A DNA stretch of 64,000 bases from Ancistrus triradiatus (GCA_025084515.1 JAJAGP010000957.1:1-64000), one strand, 5' to 3'; shown: positions 31,126 to 42,883, numbered from the stretch's first letter. Notes: generated from the letters alone by a model not told the origin. Translations and numbers: made by a program.

Positions 31126-32039
31126 GTCTGTTATTGAATAGCCACTAATGCTGAAAGCAACAGCAAATAAACCAATCAAACAAACACAAGTTTCCAAACA
31201 ATAGAACAAAATAAAAAGTTGTAAGACCTCTGTGGAGAAAGAGAGGTGTTTGAGTTTGGAATATAATTTATTGATAACATGTACTCGTGAATAACATTTT
31301 TAAAATACAAATGTAATGTATACTGTTTCTACAATAACTTATGTAATATGTAACAATAATATTTGATAGTATTACACTATTAAATAAAAAGGTGCATGAA
31401 TGCTTCCCTCAGAATCAGTCACTGAAAGAGAAAAAGAAAAAAATAATGAAATCCATAATTAGGGCACAGTTCTTCTGAAGATTTCAGTTAAATGGATTAC
31501 ATTTTAGTTCTGTATCATAATTCTGTAAATTATAAATGTTGTTATTTCTCCTGGTCAATTCCTTATGTACAAGATGCTTAATCTTTTCTACTTATATGGC
31601 ATCTATTATGTTTATATTGTGGAGTCCATCACGGCAGACAATCAAAGTTAATGGCAGGTTTAAGTGCAGATTGAAATTTAATTACAGCTGTATTAATTAC
31701 AGCTGTATTAATCCATGTTTTAAAATTAACTTTTTAAGTGCAGTACGACTTTTTTTTCTCTTATACTTAAAGAATATTTAATTACTAATTAATGTTTCAA
31801 GGTAATAAACAGGATATTTAAAACTGAAATATTCCTTGTTGTGGCCTTAAAAAAGCAAGTTAAAAAACAAAAACAAAACAGAAATAGATTTTTTTCTATC
31901 TATCAGGACCAGTGCATCACGTAATCATGTACAGCATGATATAGTTTTGTTTTTATACATTCTGCTAGTGCATTAGCAGAAGATGAGGACAAAGTTTGGC
32001 TCTGCTTTGACAGAAAACTAAAAGGCTAAATGCAGTGTG
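31126..32039. other. No gene recognised
   Basis: AT-rich DNA. A short tandem duplication of ttaattacagctgtatt is near 31678-31710. Nothing else recognised. Confidence 0.5.
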
Positions 32040-32184
32040 TGTGGATAACGTGGCAAAACTTTAATCCAATTGAAATGTTGTGGAGGAACCTGAAGTGAGC
32101 AGTTAATGTGAGGAAACCCACCAACATCTCAGAGTTGAAGCTGTTCCTCCAAGCCGGTGTGCAGGACTGATTAATAGTTACATG
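32040..32184 (+). pseudogene. Family D transposase C-terminal fragment
   Basis: Plus-strand reading gives NPIEMLWRNLK, the third catalytic acid block, then RKPTNISELKLF. It is the reverse-orientation counterpart of the part missing from the family D copy at 29754. It joins LINE sequence at about 32185. Confidence 0.7.
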
Positions 32185-32245
32185 GTGATGGTGTATGAGT
32201 TTAAGTACTTGAGGTCAAGTGTTCAGAGTAAAGGAGAGTGCAGTA
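32185..32245 (+). pseudogene. LINE reverse transcriptase, second fragment
   Basis: Reads YEFKYLRSSVQSKGECSKE, which follows the LERRGM segment in the same kind of LINE protein. It is separated from the first piece (30398-30606) by about 1.6 kb of other sequence. Confidence 0.6.
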
Positions 32246-32345
32246 AAGAGATTCATTACATGGCACTGTGGTTGTGGTAGTCCACAAGAAGGTTGTGGAA
32301 GTCCATTTTCTCTCCATTAAAACAGCAGTAGAAGCTTACTACATA

Positions 32346-33399
32346 CAGTGGGGCAAAAAAGTATTTAGTCAGTCACTGATTGTGCACGTTCTCCTACTTA
32401 GAAAAATGACAGAGGTCTGTAATTTTCATCATAGGTACACTTCAACTATGAGAGACAAAATGAGAAAAAAAATTCCAGGAAATCACATTGTAGGATGATG
32501 TTTTCATGATGTTTTCATTGTAAGCATGATGTTTTCACCCCCATACTTCACAGCAGGTATGGCGCAACTCAGAATTATTCTTCTTCCAAACATGACGAGT
32601 TGAGTTTTTACCAAAAAGTTCTATTTTAGTTTCATCTGACAACATGATATTCTCCCAATCCTCTTCTGGATCATCCATATGCTCTCTGGCAAACTTCAGA
32701 CGGGACTGGACATGTACTGGCTTAAGCAGGGGGCACGCCTGGCACTGCAGGATCTGAGTCCCTCTCGACGTACTGTGTTACTGATGGTAGCCTTGTTACT
32801 TTGGTCCCAGCTCTCTGCAGGTCATCAGGTGCCTCCGTGTAGTTCTGGGATTTTTGCTCACCATTCTCATGATCATTTTGACCACACGGGATGAGATCTT
32901 TCATGGAGCCCCAGATTGAGAGAGATTATCAATGGTCTTGTATGTCTTACAATTGCTCCCACAGTTGATTTATTCACACCAACCTGCTTGCCTATTTTAG
33001 ATTCACTTTTCCCAGCCTGGTGCAGGTCTACAATTTTCTTCCTGGTGTCTTTCGACATCTCTTTGGTCTTGGCCATGGTTGAGTTTGGAGTCTGACTTTT
33101 TGAGGCTGTGGACAGGTTTCTATTATATAGATAACATGGTCAAAGAGGTGCCATTAATACAGGTAACAAGTGGAGGACAGAATGGCTTCTTAAAGAAGAA
33201 GTTACAGGTGTGTGAAATCTAGCTTGTTTGTGGGTGACCAAATACTTATTTTCCACCATGAATTACAATTAAATTCTTTAAAAATCCTACAATGTGATCT
33301 CCTGGATTTTCTTTTTCTCATTTTCTCTCACATAGTTGAAAATTACAGTCGGAGAACTTACACAATCAGTGACTGACTAAATATTTTTTTGCCCCACTG
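32346..33399 (-). mobile_element. Family B Tc1-like element, copy 3 (deletion derivative)
   Basis: Both ends are present: ta-cagtggggcaaaaaagtatt at the left and attttttttgccccactg-ta at 33399, with the TA target duplication intact. Length 1054 bp. The C-terminal half of the transposase is deleted near 32485-32540. The minus-strand frame 32873-33076 starts MAKTKEMSKDTRKKIVDLHQ, the normal N-terminus with the first helix-turn-helix, then shifts. This is a classic non-autonomous deletion derivative. Confidence 0.92.
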
Positions 33400-33401
33400 T
33401 A

Positions 33402-35200
33402 ATGAGGACCAATATTGTCCAAATACTGTCAGTATTCAAGAGTGTGATAGCAATGACTCTGAAATGTAAACGTTAACCCTTGTTTCTGCCTTTTAACCTA
33501 TTTTACTGCTTACCTATGTACAATTTGTACCATTTCAGACCATTTACTGGAATATATTGCCCTTACACCTGCTACGTAAGAAAAATGTATCAGCGGCTTT
33601 GCTACCTTTTAGTAATTTTGTCTGGTGCCATACATTATTTTCTAATACAGCCAAACAAATACATTTTTAGTGATATGGGCTTATTCTCTATTCATACCCT
33701 GCATGCTGCAGACTACTCTTGTCAAGTCTACGTCACACATGGTGAAACGAAAACAATTAAACACTAAGTGCAGTAAAAGCAGGAACCAGGAGCTGACGTT
33801 CAGCTAATACTTCCAAACAAGTCATCTGTTTTTGCATTGCTAGTCTGGTGAACACGTTGCTTGGCAACATTTAGAAAGTCCCACCTCTTATTCCCACCTT
33901 TTACCATGCTGATCCTTCACTTTCACTTGGCAGTACCTTCATTGATATTTGAGTTGCAGTGGCTTACTTTGCCAAGCCCGGTTTAAATGTGATTTAACTG
34001 TGGGGGGGAGACCATGAATAAAACATATTTGCATGTAGGGCTCATAAACAAACTATACAGCATAATTAGATCACTTTTCCTAGAAGCCTTTTCTTGCATA
34101 GCACTCATGGTGTGTCCTCTGGGCTTTGCTTCCTTTGCTGTTTCTGTGTGTTGATCTTTGCAACTGGCTTTGCCTTTTTTTCAGCAGCTAACATATTCCA
34201 GTGCTCTGGTTCCAAAGAACCATTGTTAGGCTTAAACCATTTACTGTATGTGGGCCTATTATGGGAACTAAATATTAAAGACCTATGTACTGTATTTACA
34301 ACCATTCACAATCACAACTGCCTCTAGCATGCACAATTAGATTGACCAGTCAGTTCAAGGTAAGTGCATTGCCCCAGAGGAAATGGAACCAACAGCTGTC
34401 AAACATGTCACCTTTATGGAGCAACAAATCAGCATTAATCTGCACTATGCAGCCAGCTAGAAGCAGAGCAACCCAGAGTGAGAGAGCAGACCTGTTATGA
34501 CTGAATGATGTTGACTGGCAATGTAAATATTAGTTTGACCCAAGGTCAACCAAATGTTTCAGGTTTTATGAAAATACTGACCAACCACTATGGTGTGGTC
34601 ATTTACAAACAGTATATTTTTATATCTATTTCTGTACAGCATTTAGCTAATATATGCTTCATATTCAATGCAACTACAATTACACTAAGCAGTTAACACA
34701 CTTAACACATCTAACCACTGAACCAACCTTATTTATCACGTTGTCCATTATTCATTATTCCTTAATAACAACAAAATTAATGGTATGTCTAGTAATACCT
34801 AATGCAATTTAATTCTGTCTTAGACCTTGAATAAATAACATGTGATGTGCTGCTACATGCTCCTTTCACTTAATGCTTTTCCCCACCATGATTTAGATTT
34901 AATTTAGCTCATTTATTTTATCTCAGGTCAACACTTGGCATTGCAATAGTTTAAATTAATTATGTTGCTAACAAAGGAAACAAAGTCTCCTGATAATCTC
35001 ATAAATAATTCAATATCTCAAGAACACAAATATCATTAACTTTTCACAATGAAACAATGGAGATACCCCAAACCTGGACATAATGATTTGAGTCAGAGTT
35101 ACTCAGGTCTTTACGCCTGCCCATTTATCCCACATTCAACACATCAACTACAAGAATTTACTGTTCACTTTCTGCTTAACACTTTATTACCAAACCAGCA
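33402..35200. other. No gene recognised
   Basis: About 1.8 kb with only short frames (longest about 95 codons, without conserved motif). A slightly less AT-rich part is at 33780-34000. Nothing recognised. Confidence 0.5.
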
Positions 35201-35202
35201 TA

Positions 35203-36649
35203 CAGTGGTGCTTGAAAGTCTGTGATGTTCTATATCACCTAAAACATCATCATATTTTCACACAAGTCCTAAAAGTAGATAAAGAGAACCCCGTTCAACA
35301 AATGAGACAACTATATTATACTTGTTATTATACACTCATGCACACCGGCTTGGAGGAATTTTAGCCCATTCCTCCATACATAACAGCTTCAACTCTGAGA
35401 TGTTGGTGGGTTTCCTAACATTAACTGCTCACTTCAGGTCCTTCCACAACATTTTGGTTGGATTAAGGTCAGGACTTTGACTTGGCCAATCCAAAACATT
35501 AACTTTATTTTTTTAACCATGCTTTGGTAGAACTACTTGTGTGCTTAGGGTTGTTGTATTGCTGCATGAGTCAACTTCTCTTGAGATTCAGTTCATGGAC
35601 AGATGTCCTGACATTTTCCTTTAGAATTCTCTGATATAATTCAGAATTCATTGTTCTAACAATGATGGCAAGTCGTCCTGTCCCAGATGCAGCAAAACAG
35701 GCCCAAATCATGATTCTACCACCAGCACGTTTCACAGATGGGATAAGGTTCTTATGCTGGAATGCAGTGTTTTCCTTTCTCCAAACATAACTTTTCTTTT
35801 AAACCAAAAAGTTCTATTTTGGTCTCATCTCTCCACAACACATTCTTCCAATAGCCTTCTGGCTTGTCCATGTGATTTTTAGTAAACTCCAGATGAGCAG
35901 CAATGTTCTTTTTGGAGAGCAGTGGCTTTCTCCTTGCAACACTGCCATGTACACCATTGTTGTTCAGTGTTCTTCTGATGATGGCCTCATGAAAATTAGC
36001 ATTAGCCAATGTGAGAGAGACCTTCAGTTGCTTAGAAGTTACTCTGGAGTCCTTTGTGACCTCCCCAACTATCACACGCCTTGCTATTGGAGTGATCTTT
36101 GTTGGTCAACCACTCCTGGGGAGGGTAACAATGGTCTTGAAATTCCTCCATTTGTGCACAATCTGTCTGACTGCGGATTGGTGGAGTCCAAACTCTTTAT
36201 AGATGGTTTTGTACCTTTTCCAGTCTGATGAGCATCAACAACTCTTTCTCTGAGGTCTTCAGAAATCTTCTTTGTTCATGCCATGATGGACTTCCACAAA
36301 CATGTGTTATGAAGAGCAGACTTTGATAGATCCCTGTTCTTTAAATAAAACAAGGTGCCCACTCACACCTGATTGTCATCCCATTGATTGAAAACACCTG
36401 ACTCTAATTTCACCTTCAAATTAACTGCTAATCCTAGAGGTTCACATACTTTTGCCACTCACTAATATGTAATATTGGATCAGTTTCTTCAATAAATAAA
36501 TGAGCAAGTATAATATTGTTGTCTCATTTGTTTAACTGGGTTCTCTTTATCTACTTTTAGGACTTGTGTGAAAATCTGATGATGTTTTCTGTCATATTTA
36601 TGCAGAAATATAGAACATTCTAAAGGGTTCAGACACTTTCAATCACACA
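35203..36649 (-). mobile_element. Family D Tc1-like element, copy 3
   Basis: Starts ta-cagtggtgcttgaaagtc at 35203 and ends near 36649 (gacactttcaatcacac); the last bases of the right repeat are mutated. The minus-strand transposase should start near 36283 (Met-Ala-x-Thr-Lys). The frame 35752-36075 holds EVTKDSRVTSKQLKVSLTLA, RRTLNNNGVHGSVARRKP and LWRDETKIELFG with the first catalytic Asp. The extreme C-terminal region next to the left repeat is deleted around 35338. Confidence 0.88.
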
Positions 36650-37057
36650 TAATTTGTCTACATAATTTGACTAGTTTGCATATATGCATATGAATATGAC
36701 CTACATAAACACATCAATTACTTATTAGGTATAGACATTAGGGGAAAAAGGTCATAACTCTGCAGCGTTTAGACCAAATTAGAGGCCTGAGCCAGACACA
36801 CAGATTAAGTCATGTACTATGACCATAACATTAATTTATCTTTAGTAACCACTTCAGTCTATTTTTTTGCCAAGGCAAGATTGGAGCCTATCCTAATGTC
36901 AGGATGACGCATGCTTCTCGACTTTCTTTATCCTGCATCATTGTGCATAGTCTCCTGTACTTAGTTGCATCTTGTCATTGTGTACTGGTCATGTGTCATC
37001 ATGTTTCCTTGTTCCATCCAAACTTCTTTGCTGTGCTAGTCTTTATTTGTTTACTGT
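36650..37057. other. No gene recognised
   Basis: AT-rich DNA between two transposons; nothing recognised. Confidence 0.5.
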
Positions 37058-37261
37058 TAGACTTTCATTAGTGCACCAACATCCCTGGTACAGACGTATT
37101 GAAGGCAGCATATGTTGCTCTGAAATGTTTTGGGATTAATGCTGCCATCACAGAGGTGTAAATTACCTTTGGCATAAGCACTGACACAACCCCATACCAT
37201 GATAGACCCTGGCTTTTGAACAGTATGGGTGGTCCTTTTCATCTTTGGTCTGGAGTGCATG
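37058..37261 (-). mobile_element. Family F copy 2, left part
   Basis: Matches 27190-27345 of copy 1 (gctgccatcacagaggtgta, cacaaccccataccatgata). It is interrupted at 37261 by the gypsy element, and the same sequence resumes at 39864 with no base lost apart from the 5-bp duplication. Confidence 0.8.
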
Positions 37262-37645
37262 TCTTACGGTTGCCCCGGGTTCCGCTTCATTTTTCCTTTA
37301 GTTGATAATTTTCTGGCGATCTCTTACTCCCGCTTTGTTTTGTTTTGCAATTGCGGCATGTGTGCATGTGTGTTTGCTTCCACAGATATCGATTGGTCCT
37401 GTTTCTCCACTCCTCCCTCTGTTGCGCACCTGGACCTCATTGTCTTCATCACCACTCCCTATTTATCCGCCGATCAATCTCCAGGACGCCGCCAGCTTAT
37501 TCTCCGTTCAATCCAGTACCTGGCTATGCTACTCGGCTAGCTTATTAACTTTAGTATTTAGCGCATGGCTTATTTAGCCTACCTTCCTAGCGCTCGGCTC
37601 TCATGCCGATTTTGTTTTCACTTAATTCGGTGTTTAGACCTCGAC
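37262..37645 (+). repeat. 5' LTR of gypsy element, 3'-truncated
   Basis: Runs from the insertion boundary to about ttgttttcacttaattcggt at 37637, where RT coding sequence starts abruptly. The last 35 or so bases are shared with the start of the remaining 3' LTR at 39388. Confidence 0.6.
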
Positions 37646-37649
37646 CTTC

Positions 37650-38164
37650 GACCTACTCCAAGAAGCCTCCGTCTTCACGAAGCTGGATCTCCTCAACGTA
37701 TACCATCTGGTCCTCATCAAGGAGGGGGTCAAATGGAAGACTACTTTCAACACTCCCCTTGGGCATTTCGAGTACAGGGTTATGCCCTTCAACCTTACCA
37801 ATGCCCAGCAGTCTTCCAGGCACTGGTCAATGACATGCTCCTGGACTTCATCAACCGGTTTGAGTTTGTCTACCTGGATGACATATTAATATTCTCTCTC
37901 TCTTTCCAGGAACACACCAAGCCCCTCAGGCAAGTGCTCGCCCGCTTTCTAGAAAACCATCTCTTCGTGAAGGCTGAGAAGTGCGAGTTCCATGAGGAGA
38001 CCCCAGGTCTCTTTCCTGGGGTTCATTATTCAAAGGGGAAGCATCAAGGTGGACTTGGCCAAGATCTGCGCTGTCTCCGAGTAGCCCACTCCCACTGGAT
38101 GCAAGGAGCTGCAACACTTCCTGGGGTTTGCCAACTTTTACCACCGGTTCATCTGGGACTATAG
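37650..38164 (+). pseudogene. Gypsy reverse transcriptase, partial
   Basis: The enzyme copies element RNA into DNA. In the first frame the palm start FTKLDLLNVYHLV and KTTFNTPLGHFEYRVMPF are readable; after a shift near 37800 the second frame gives AVFQALVNDMLLDFINRFEF and VYLDDILIFS, whose YLDD (37871-37882) holds the two catalytic Asp of motif C. The thumb (HLFVKAEKCEFH) follows, then LPGVCQLLPPVHLGL appears out of frame where GFANFYHRFI is expected. At least two frameshifts and loss of the fingers make it inactive. Confidence 0.9.
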
Positions 38165-38700
38165 CAAGGTGGCGGCCTTTCAGTGGTCCCCGGCGGCTTA
38201 CCAAGCCTTCCTCCATCTCGAGACTCGGGTACTGCCCCTGTACTCGCTCAACCAGACCCCAATCAGTAGTTTATCATGGAGGTCGACACTTCAGATACCG
38301 GCATGGGGGCTGTCCTGTCCCAGCGTACGGCTCCGGATAACAAGCTACACCCCTGATCCACCTTCTCACGATGCCTCTCACCAGCTGAGAAGAACTACAA
38401 TGTGGTTAACCATGAGCTATTGGCCATTAAGCTTGCCCTTGAGGAATGGAGGCATTGGCTCGAGGGATCCGAGCCTCTGTTCATTGTATGGACCGACCAT
38501 CGCAACCTGGCCTACATCCAAGCCATCAAGAGGCTCAACTCCTGGCAAGCCAGGTGGGCCCTGTTCTTCGGGCCGGTTCAATTTCTCCCTCACCTACCGG
38601 CAAGGGTCAGTGAACGTGGAGCCGGATTCCCTCTCCCACCAGTTCTTCTCAGAGACCACATATCATCCTGCTCTCCAATCGGCTGGTTGGCTGCTTCACG
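38165..38700 (+). pseudogene. Gypsy connection and RNase H domain, frameshifted
   Basis: Readable pieces are FQWSPAAYQAFLHLE (connection), EVDTSDTGMGAVLSQR at about 38278 with the first catalytic Asp, a stop near 38355, then in frame 38402-38965 NHELLAIKLALEEWRHWLEG with the catalytic Glu and IVWTDHRNLAYI with the next Asp. The C-terminal piece FNFSLTYRQGSVNVEPDSLS lies in another frame. RNase H degrades the RNA template. The stop and shifts show decay. Confidence 0.88.
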
Positions 38701-38779
38701 TGGAAGGTCCAGATCATTCACAAGGCGCAGGGGACGGAACCAGACCCCGGGGGTGGTCCCCCTAATCGGCTCTATGTGC

Positions 38780-39385
38780 ACATCTCAGTGCGCACCGCTG
38801 CTCTGCAGTGGGCTCATAAGTCACAGTTTGCTGCTCACCCTGGATACCACCACAACTTGGCCCTCCTCAGTCACCACCTTTGGTGACCATCCATGGATGC
38901 TGACACCAGGGATTTCGTGGCTACCTGCCCCACCTGCAGTCCCGTCTGTTGCCCACCACCTATGATGCTGCCACAAGACCTGGAGGACTACCAGGACAGC
39001 TCTTCTCAAGGCCTGTGGTGCTGCTCAGCGATCGGCCAACCGCCATCAGAGACCGGGTCCTTCCATCACCCCCGGCCAACTCGACTGGCTCTCGGCTAGC
39101 AATATACTTCTCCGTGTTGAGTCCAGGAAGTTGGCACCACGTTTTATAGGACTATTCCCCATATAGAAGATAATCAATCCATCTTGTGTTAGGCTTAAAT
39201 TACCTAGACATATGAAAATACAACCTTCTTTCCATATCTCCCAGGTCAAGCCCATCTCTTCCTCGGGCCGTAGCCCTCCAGCCGACCCACCGCCACCCGC
39301 CCAGGTCATCAACGGTGAATGGGTATTCACAGTCCGCTGCCTCCTACATGTCCGTCATAGGGGGCGCGGGTTCCAATACCTGGTC
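38780..39385 (+). pseudogene. Gypsy integrase ends: HHCC zinc finger and chromodomain-like tail
   Basis: Near 38808-38940 the HHCC zinc-binding domain is visible (WAHKSQFAAHPGYHHN, then DFVATCPTCS) with a nonsense codon where a Trp is expected after SHHLW. The catalytic DDE core that should follow is almost entirely deleted. From about 39085 the C-terminal part appears: ESRKLAPRFIG, SFHISQVKPISS and HRGRGFQYLVD, the start of a chromodomain-like fold in chromoviral elements. The tail is cut at about 39387, where LTR sequence begins. Confidence 0.8.
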
Positions 39386-39387
39386 GA

Positions 39388-39863
39388 CTGCCAATTTTGT
39401 TTTCACTTACTTCAGTGTTCACTTACTTCAGTGTTGTACTTAGCGTTAGCTTGTGGCTTGTCTTTAGCCTGCAGCATGCCTGTTATTTCGCCGGCTCTCA
39501 CACTGTGTTTATTTTTCGCCGGTACTCACCACCAGTTCTCTCCTCCCTCCTAGCACCTGCTTCAAGCCGTTCAGCCTGCGCCTTGGGATTCCCCGCCGCT
39601 CGCTACAGTCCCTGGCTGTCGTGGAAGCTACACCTTCGCCTTTGGGGCACTCACCCTGGTTGTTTGTTTCTCCGCCGCATCTCATCAGCTGCCAATTTCC
39701 TGGACTCGACTTTCATCCACTACACTCGCATTTGCTACTTATCGTAAGTATCTGTTTAATAAATCTCCTTTTATTCTTGCGTCGTAGTGCTGCCTTGTAT
39801 GTTAGTCCGCATTTGGGGCTTGTGGGGCTTATTTGACTGTGGGATCATAGATCCCACATAACA
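39388..39863 (+). repeat. 3' LTR of gypsy element, 5'-truncated
   Basis: Begins ccaattttgttttcacttac, overlapping by about 35 bp the end of the 5' LTR remnant, and ends cccacataaca. It contains a 16-bp direct repeat (cacttacttcagtgtt twice) near 39406-39436, and aataaa at about 39759 as the likely polyadenylation signal. Confidence 0.65.
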
Positions 39864-39990
39864 GCATGGTTTCTATTTCTCCAAAAAGGGTTTAGAATAC
39901 TGATTTCTCTGACCACAGTACACATTTCCACTGTGTGATGGTCCATCATAGATGCCTCTGACCTCCTTACTGCGCTACAGATTTAAAGTT
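39864..39990 (-). mobile_element. Family F copy 2, right part
   Basis: Continues the element interrupted at 37261: tttctccaaaaagggtttag and cactgtgtgatggtccatca match 27350-27425 of copy 1. Truncated at about 39990. Confidence 0.8.
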
Positions 39991-39999
39991 TGCTGGTTT

Positions 40000-40210
40000 T
40001 CATGGAGTTGGAGCCTTTGAAGGAAAAACAGCCCCACAACATCACAGATCCTCCACCATTCCTAATAATAAGCATCAGGCGGACCTTGAGGATATTATGT
40101 CTCTGTTCCCAACATCCTCTTTGTGTGTGGGAGAAAGATGAACTGGGGTCCTCATCCAGACAAGTTTGTTACAGTTCTACTTCATTGGAACGTTTTAATT
40201 ATTGTACTAA
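40000..40210 (-). pseudogene. Tc1-like transposase fragment
   Basis: The stretch gaggaaaaacagccccacaac-type sequence at 40017-40065 (aaacagccccacaacatcac) corresponds on the minus strand to the VMVWGCF-like block of a Tc1 transposase, here decayed. No catalytic residues can be assigned with confidence and no ends are seen. Confidence 0.45.
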
Positions 40211-41999
40211 ATGTAGATAAGGGCATTTTCATGGAGGTAGTTATTCTGTTTAGCCGTTCTCTAACTTTTGAATGTCAGTATAATCGCTGTCTTATTTGAA
40301 TTGGGTGTTCTCTTGTTTGTCCCATGTTGAAGACTAAAAGAATCACACCTTTGTGTCACCTCGTATATATCTACCCCAGTGAAATAGGAAGGATTACCAC
40401 CTACTAAAGATGCTGATCAACTTTAAAAAGTAATATATAGATTGAAACAATGATTCAGTTACGTATTGTTTAAGAAATTCTAGCCAATACATTTACTTCA
40501 ATTAAAGTTTGGATTTTTCTCTTTTTTTCAGTGTGAAATTAGGTCAATTTACCAAAAGTTGAATTTCTTTTAATATTTTTAGTCATCTTTACCAGGGCTT
40601 TCAATACTACTGAGACACCTTGGCTCTCTGGCACCTGGTTTTACCAAGAGTACATAATACCTCTTGTAGCTATGCATAGTTTAAACCAGTTACGAATGAG
40701 GTCAAGTTATCCCAAAGAGGTTTTCCATGTGCTTAAGGATAGTATTCATTGGCAAGTGATGCGATAAACCTTATTTACCTTTACCCTATTTATGTAATCT
40801 GAGGGGAATGGATTCCACTGCACTGACAAGTAAGTTACACTTCAATTGATAGAGAAAAAGAGTGACAGAAGAAAGGCAAGTGATGAAGCATTATCTGCCT
40901 TGGTTCTGTAAATATATAAGAGGCCCTTTGTTTTCCACCTCCATGCTTAGTCATCACAACAGCACCAAATAAGCTAGAGTTGTATAAGAGCATGACTCGT
41001 GACCAATGAGAAGCATATTCACTGTAGCGTTGCTACGATACGCCTGACAGTGGCACAAGGTTTTAAAAATGGCAACCTCCAAGTATCGGCTGAAAAAGAG
41101 GAAAGATTACAAAAATACAGAAGGGAATTAGCAAATGATTACCAGACATCAAACAGTACACATTGTGAGAAAATCATAAGAAGACCCAGAGGCTGTGGAA
41201 GACAGATGGAGACGAAGAACTCAAGTTTCCGCCAGGCATCTCCAGAGGCCAAAATGGTATATACAGTATTATGAACATATGCATTTTTTAAATTCAAATC
41301 TGGTTTACGGATACCAGTGTTGGGGAATCTGAACGCACAGCTTTGCAAGCTCCCATTTACTTGCTGAAATACAGCAATGTTACCCTAAGCAGAAATCCAG
41401 TTTGGTTAACTAAAGCTACTTAAAATACTTCAAAGTAATTTATGTATAACAAAATATAATGCGAAAAGTCACATGCTGGCAAAAGGGTCTACTTATTCAC
41501 AAGTCATACCTAAACCATAAAAACAATTTACCCCACTTTTCGTGAAAAAGGTAATGGAATTGTCAGCATGTTATGGCCCACAGTTGTAGTTTCATTAGTC
41601 TTCACAGAAATTAGCACAAAAAACATTTTAACTGCTTGGGTCACTATATGCAAATATGAATGTGGTGAACTACCAGCAATCTACTACAAAATACAAACTA
41701 GTTAAACCACTGATTTAATTACATGTAGTTCACTAGTCCCTTTTTTACCATTAAAGTGAAAGTTCATCACATTTAAGTATTATAAAACAGCACTTCTTTG
41801 CACTTGATAAAAATAAAGACTTTGCATTAACAATGCCCTTTGTTCCAATGTCTACAGTAGCTTTTTCCCTTACAATGTCTTACCTTGAGCTAACCACACT
41901 CATGCCCATGCAGAGCAATCAAAACATTTACCTTGAAGAGAAAAATCAGAACAGTCAGACAATAAAATTATATAAAAACATATAAAGAATCAGGTGACT
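40211..41999. other. No gene recognised
   Basis: About 1.8 kb of AT-rich DNA with short frames only. A plus-strand frame at 40999-41274 (91 codons) has no recognisable motif and no splice context that convinces me. Confidence 0.5.
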
Positions 42000-42840
42000 T
42001 ATTATGAGTGTGTGGCCTCGGAATGAAGCTCACAAGGGGCTTTCACAGGAAAACCCTTTGTTTTGTGTGAGGCGTTGCAAAGTGTGTTTCACGTTACCAG
42101 AGTAAATCATGAACATTTAAGGGCATCCAGTAGGTGGTGCTCTAACCATTGCCTATGTTCTGCCAACTTTGCTGTGTCTTTCAGACACTTGTGAAGGTTT
42201 TTCATTCATCTGTTTATCAAAGTCATTATCAAATATTAATATACCCAAAGCTTTGTGCTTGTAGGTGATAAAGAGGAATGAAACCAAGATGAGATGGAGG
42301 TCTTGTGTATGCAGTACACTGATATCTATCATAATGACCCAGAGTAGATGGGCAGCTCAGCTAATTACATCTCAGATCCCTCACAAAGATAATGCAGCAG
42401 TTTATCTTGTTAATGCCTGTCATAATCTGAACACCAAGTCCCACTCCATGTAACTCAATCATACCTCGGAAAGAGGCAATTGGTTCCCACCGCCGTTTGC
42501 TATCCCAGCATTCTCACTGTTTAGAGACACAGCGATTAGAGTAGGATTAGGGCTGCATCAAGACTTTGATCACAGAAAATTAATTAGCCTGTGAGACAAG
42601 GTTTCAGCAACATAATGAAAGTTATTGGCCATGTCAGTTCATCACACCCCCAGCCCTTCCCCTAATACTCTCAATCAGGGCATCCAGCCGTGAAATAGAC
42701 TTTTAGCGTGCTGCTACACTTAGTAGCGGCACATTGTAACTGTGCTGTCCCTTGTGGAGTCCCACAGGATTCGCCAGCACTAATACAGATTCACGCTAAT
42801 GTGAAATAAGTAGAGCATTCCAGGCTCACAGATTTGCTTC
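42000..42840. other. Candidate conserved non-coding DNA
   Basis: Repeat-free sequence with a compositional texture typical of vertebrate conserved non-coding elements: homeodomain-type cores (ttaattagcctg near 42580, gctaattaca near 42359), long stretches with neither coding bias nor simple repeats, and moderate G+C. This is an impression, not evidence of conservation. Confidence 0.25.
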
Positions 42841-42848
42841 AGCTGTCT

Positions 42849-42849
42849 C

Positions 42850-42882
<33 letters not shown>
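42849..42882. repeat. (ATT)n microsatellite
   Basis: About 11 ATT units. Confidence 0.95.

Positions 42883-42883
<1 letters not shown>

Larger units (their letters stand above)
37262..39863 (+). mobile_element. Ty3/gypsy LTR retrotransposon, internally deleted
   Basis: Inserted in a family F transposon and flanked by a perfect 5-bp target duplication, gcatg (37257-37261 and 39864-39868). The left end is tcttacggttgcc, one base from the canonical TG start, and the right end is cccacataaca. Domains in order on the plus strand: part of reverse transcriptase, RNase H, integrase zinc-binding HHCC, a C-terminal integrase and chromodomain-like piece. Gag, protease, early RT and the integrase core are missing. 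The order RT-RH-INT is that of Ty3/gypsy. Confidence 0.9.

Noticed and set aside
34094..34327. 77-codon frame with hydrophobic N-terminus (signal-peptide-like)
   Set aside because: Short, no homology motif or splice context; AT-rich DNA often yields such hydrophobic frames.
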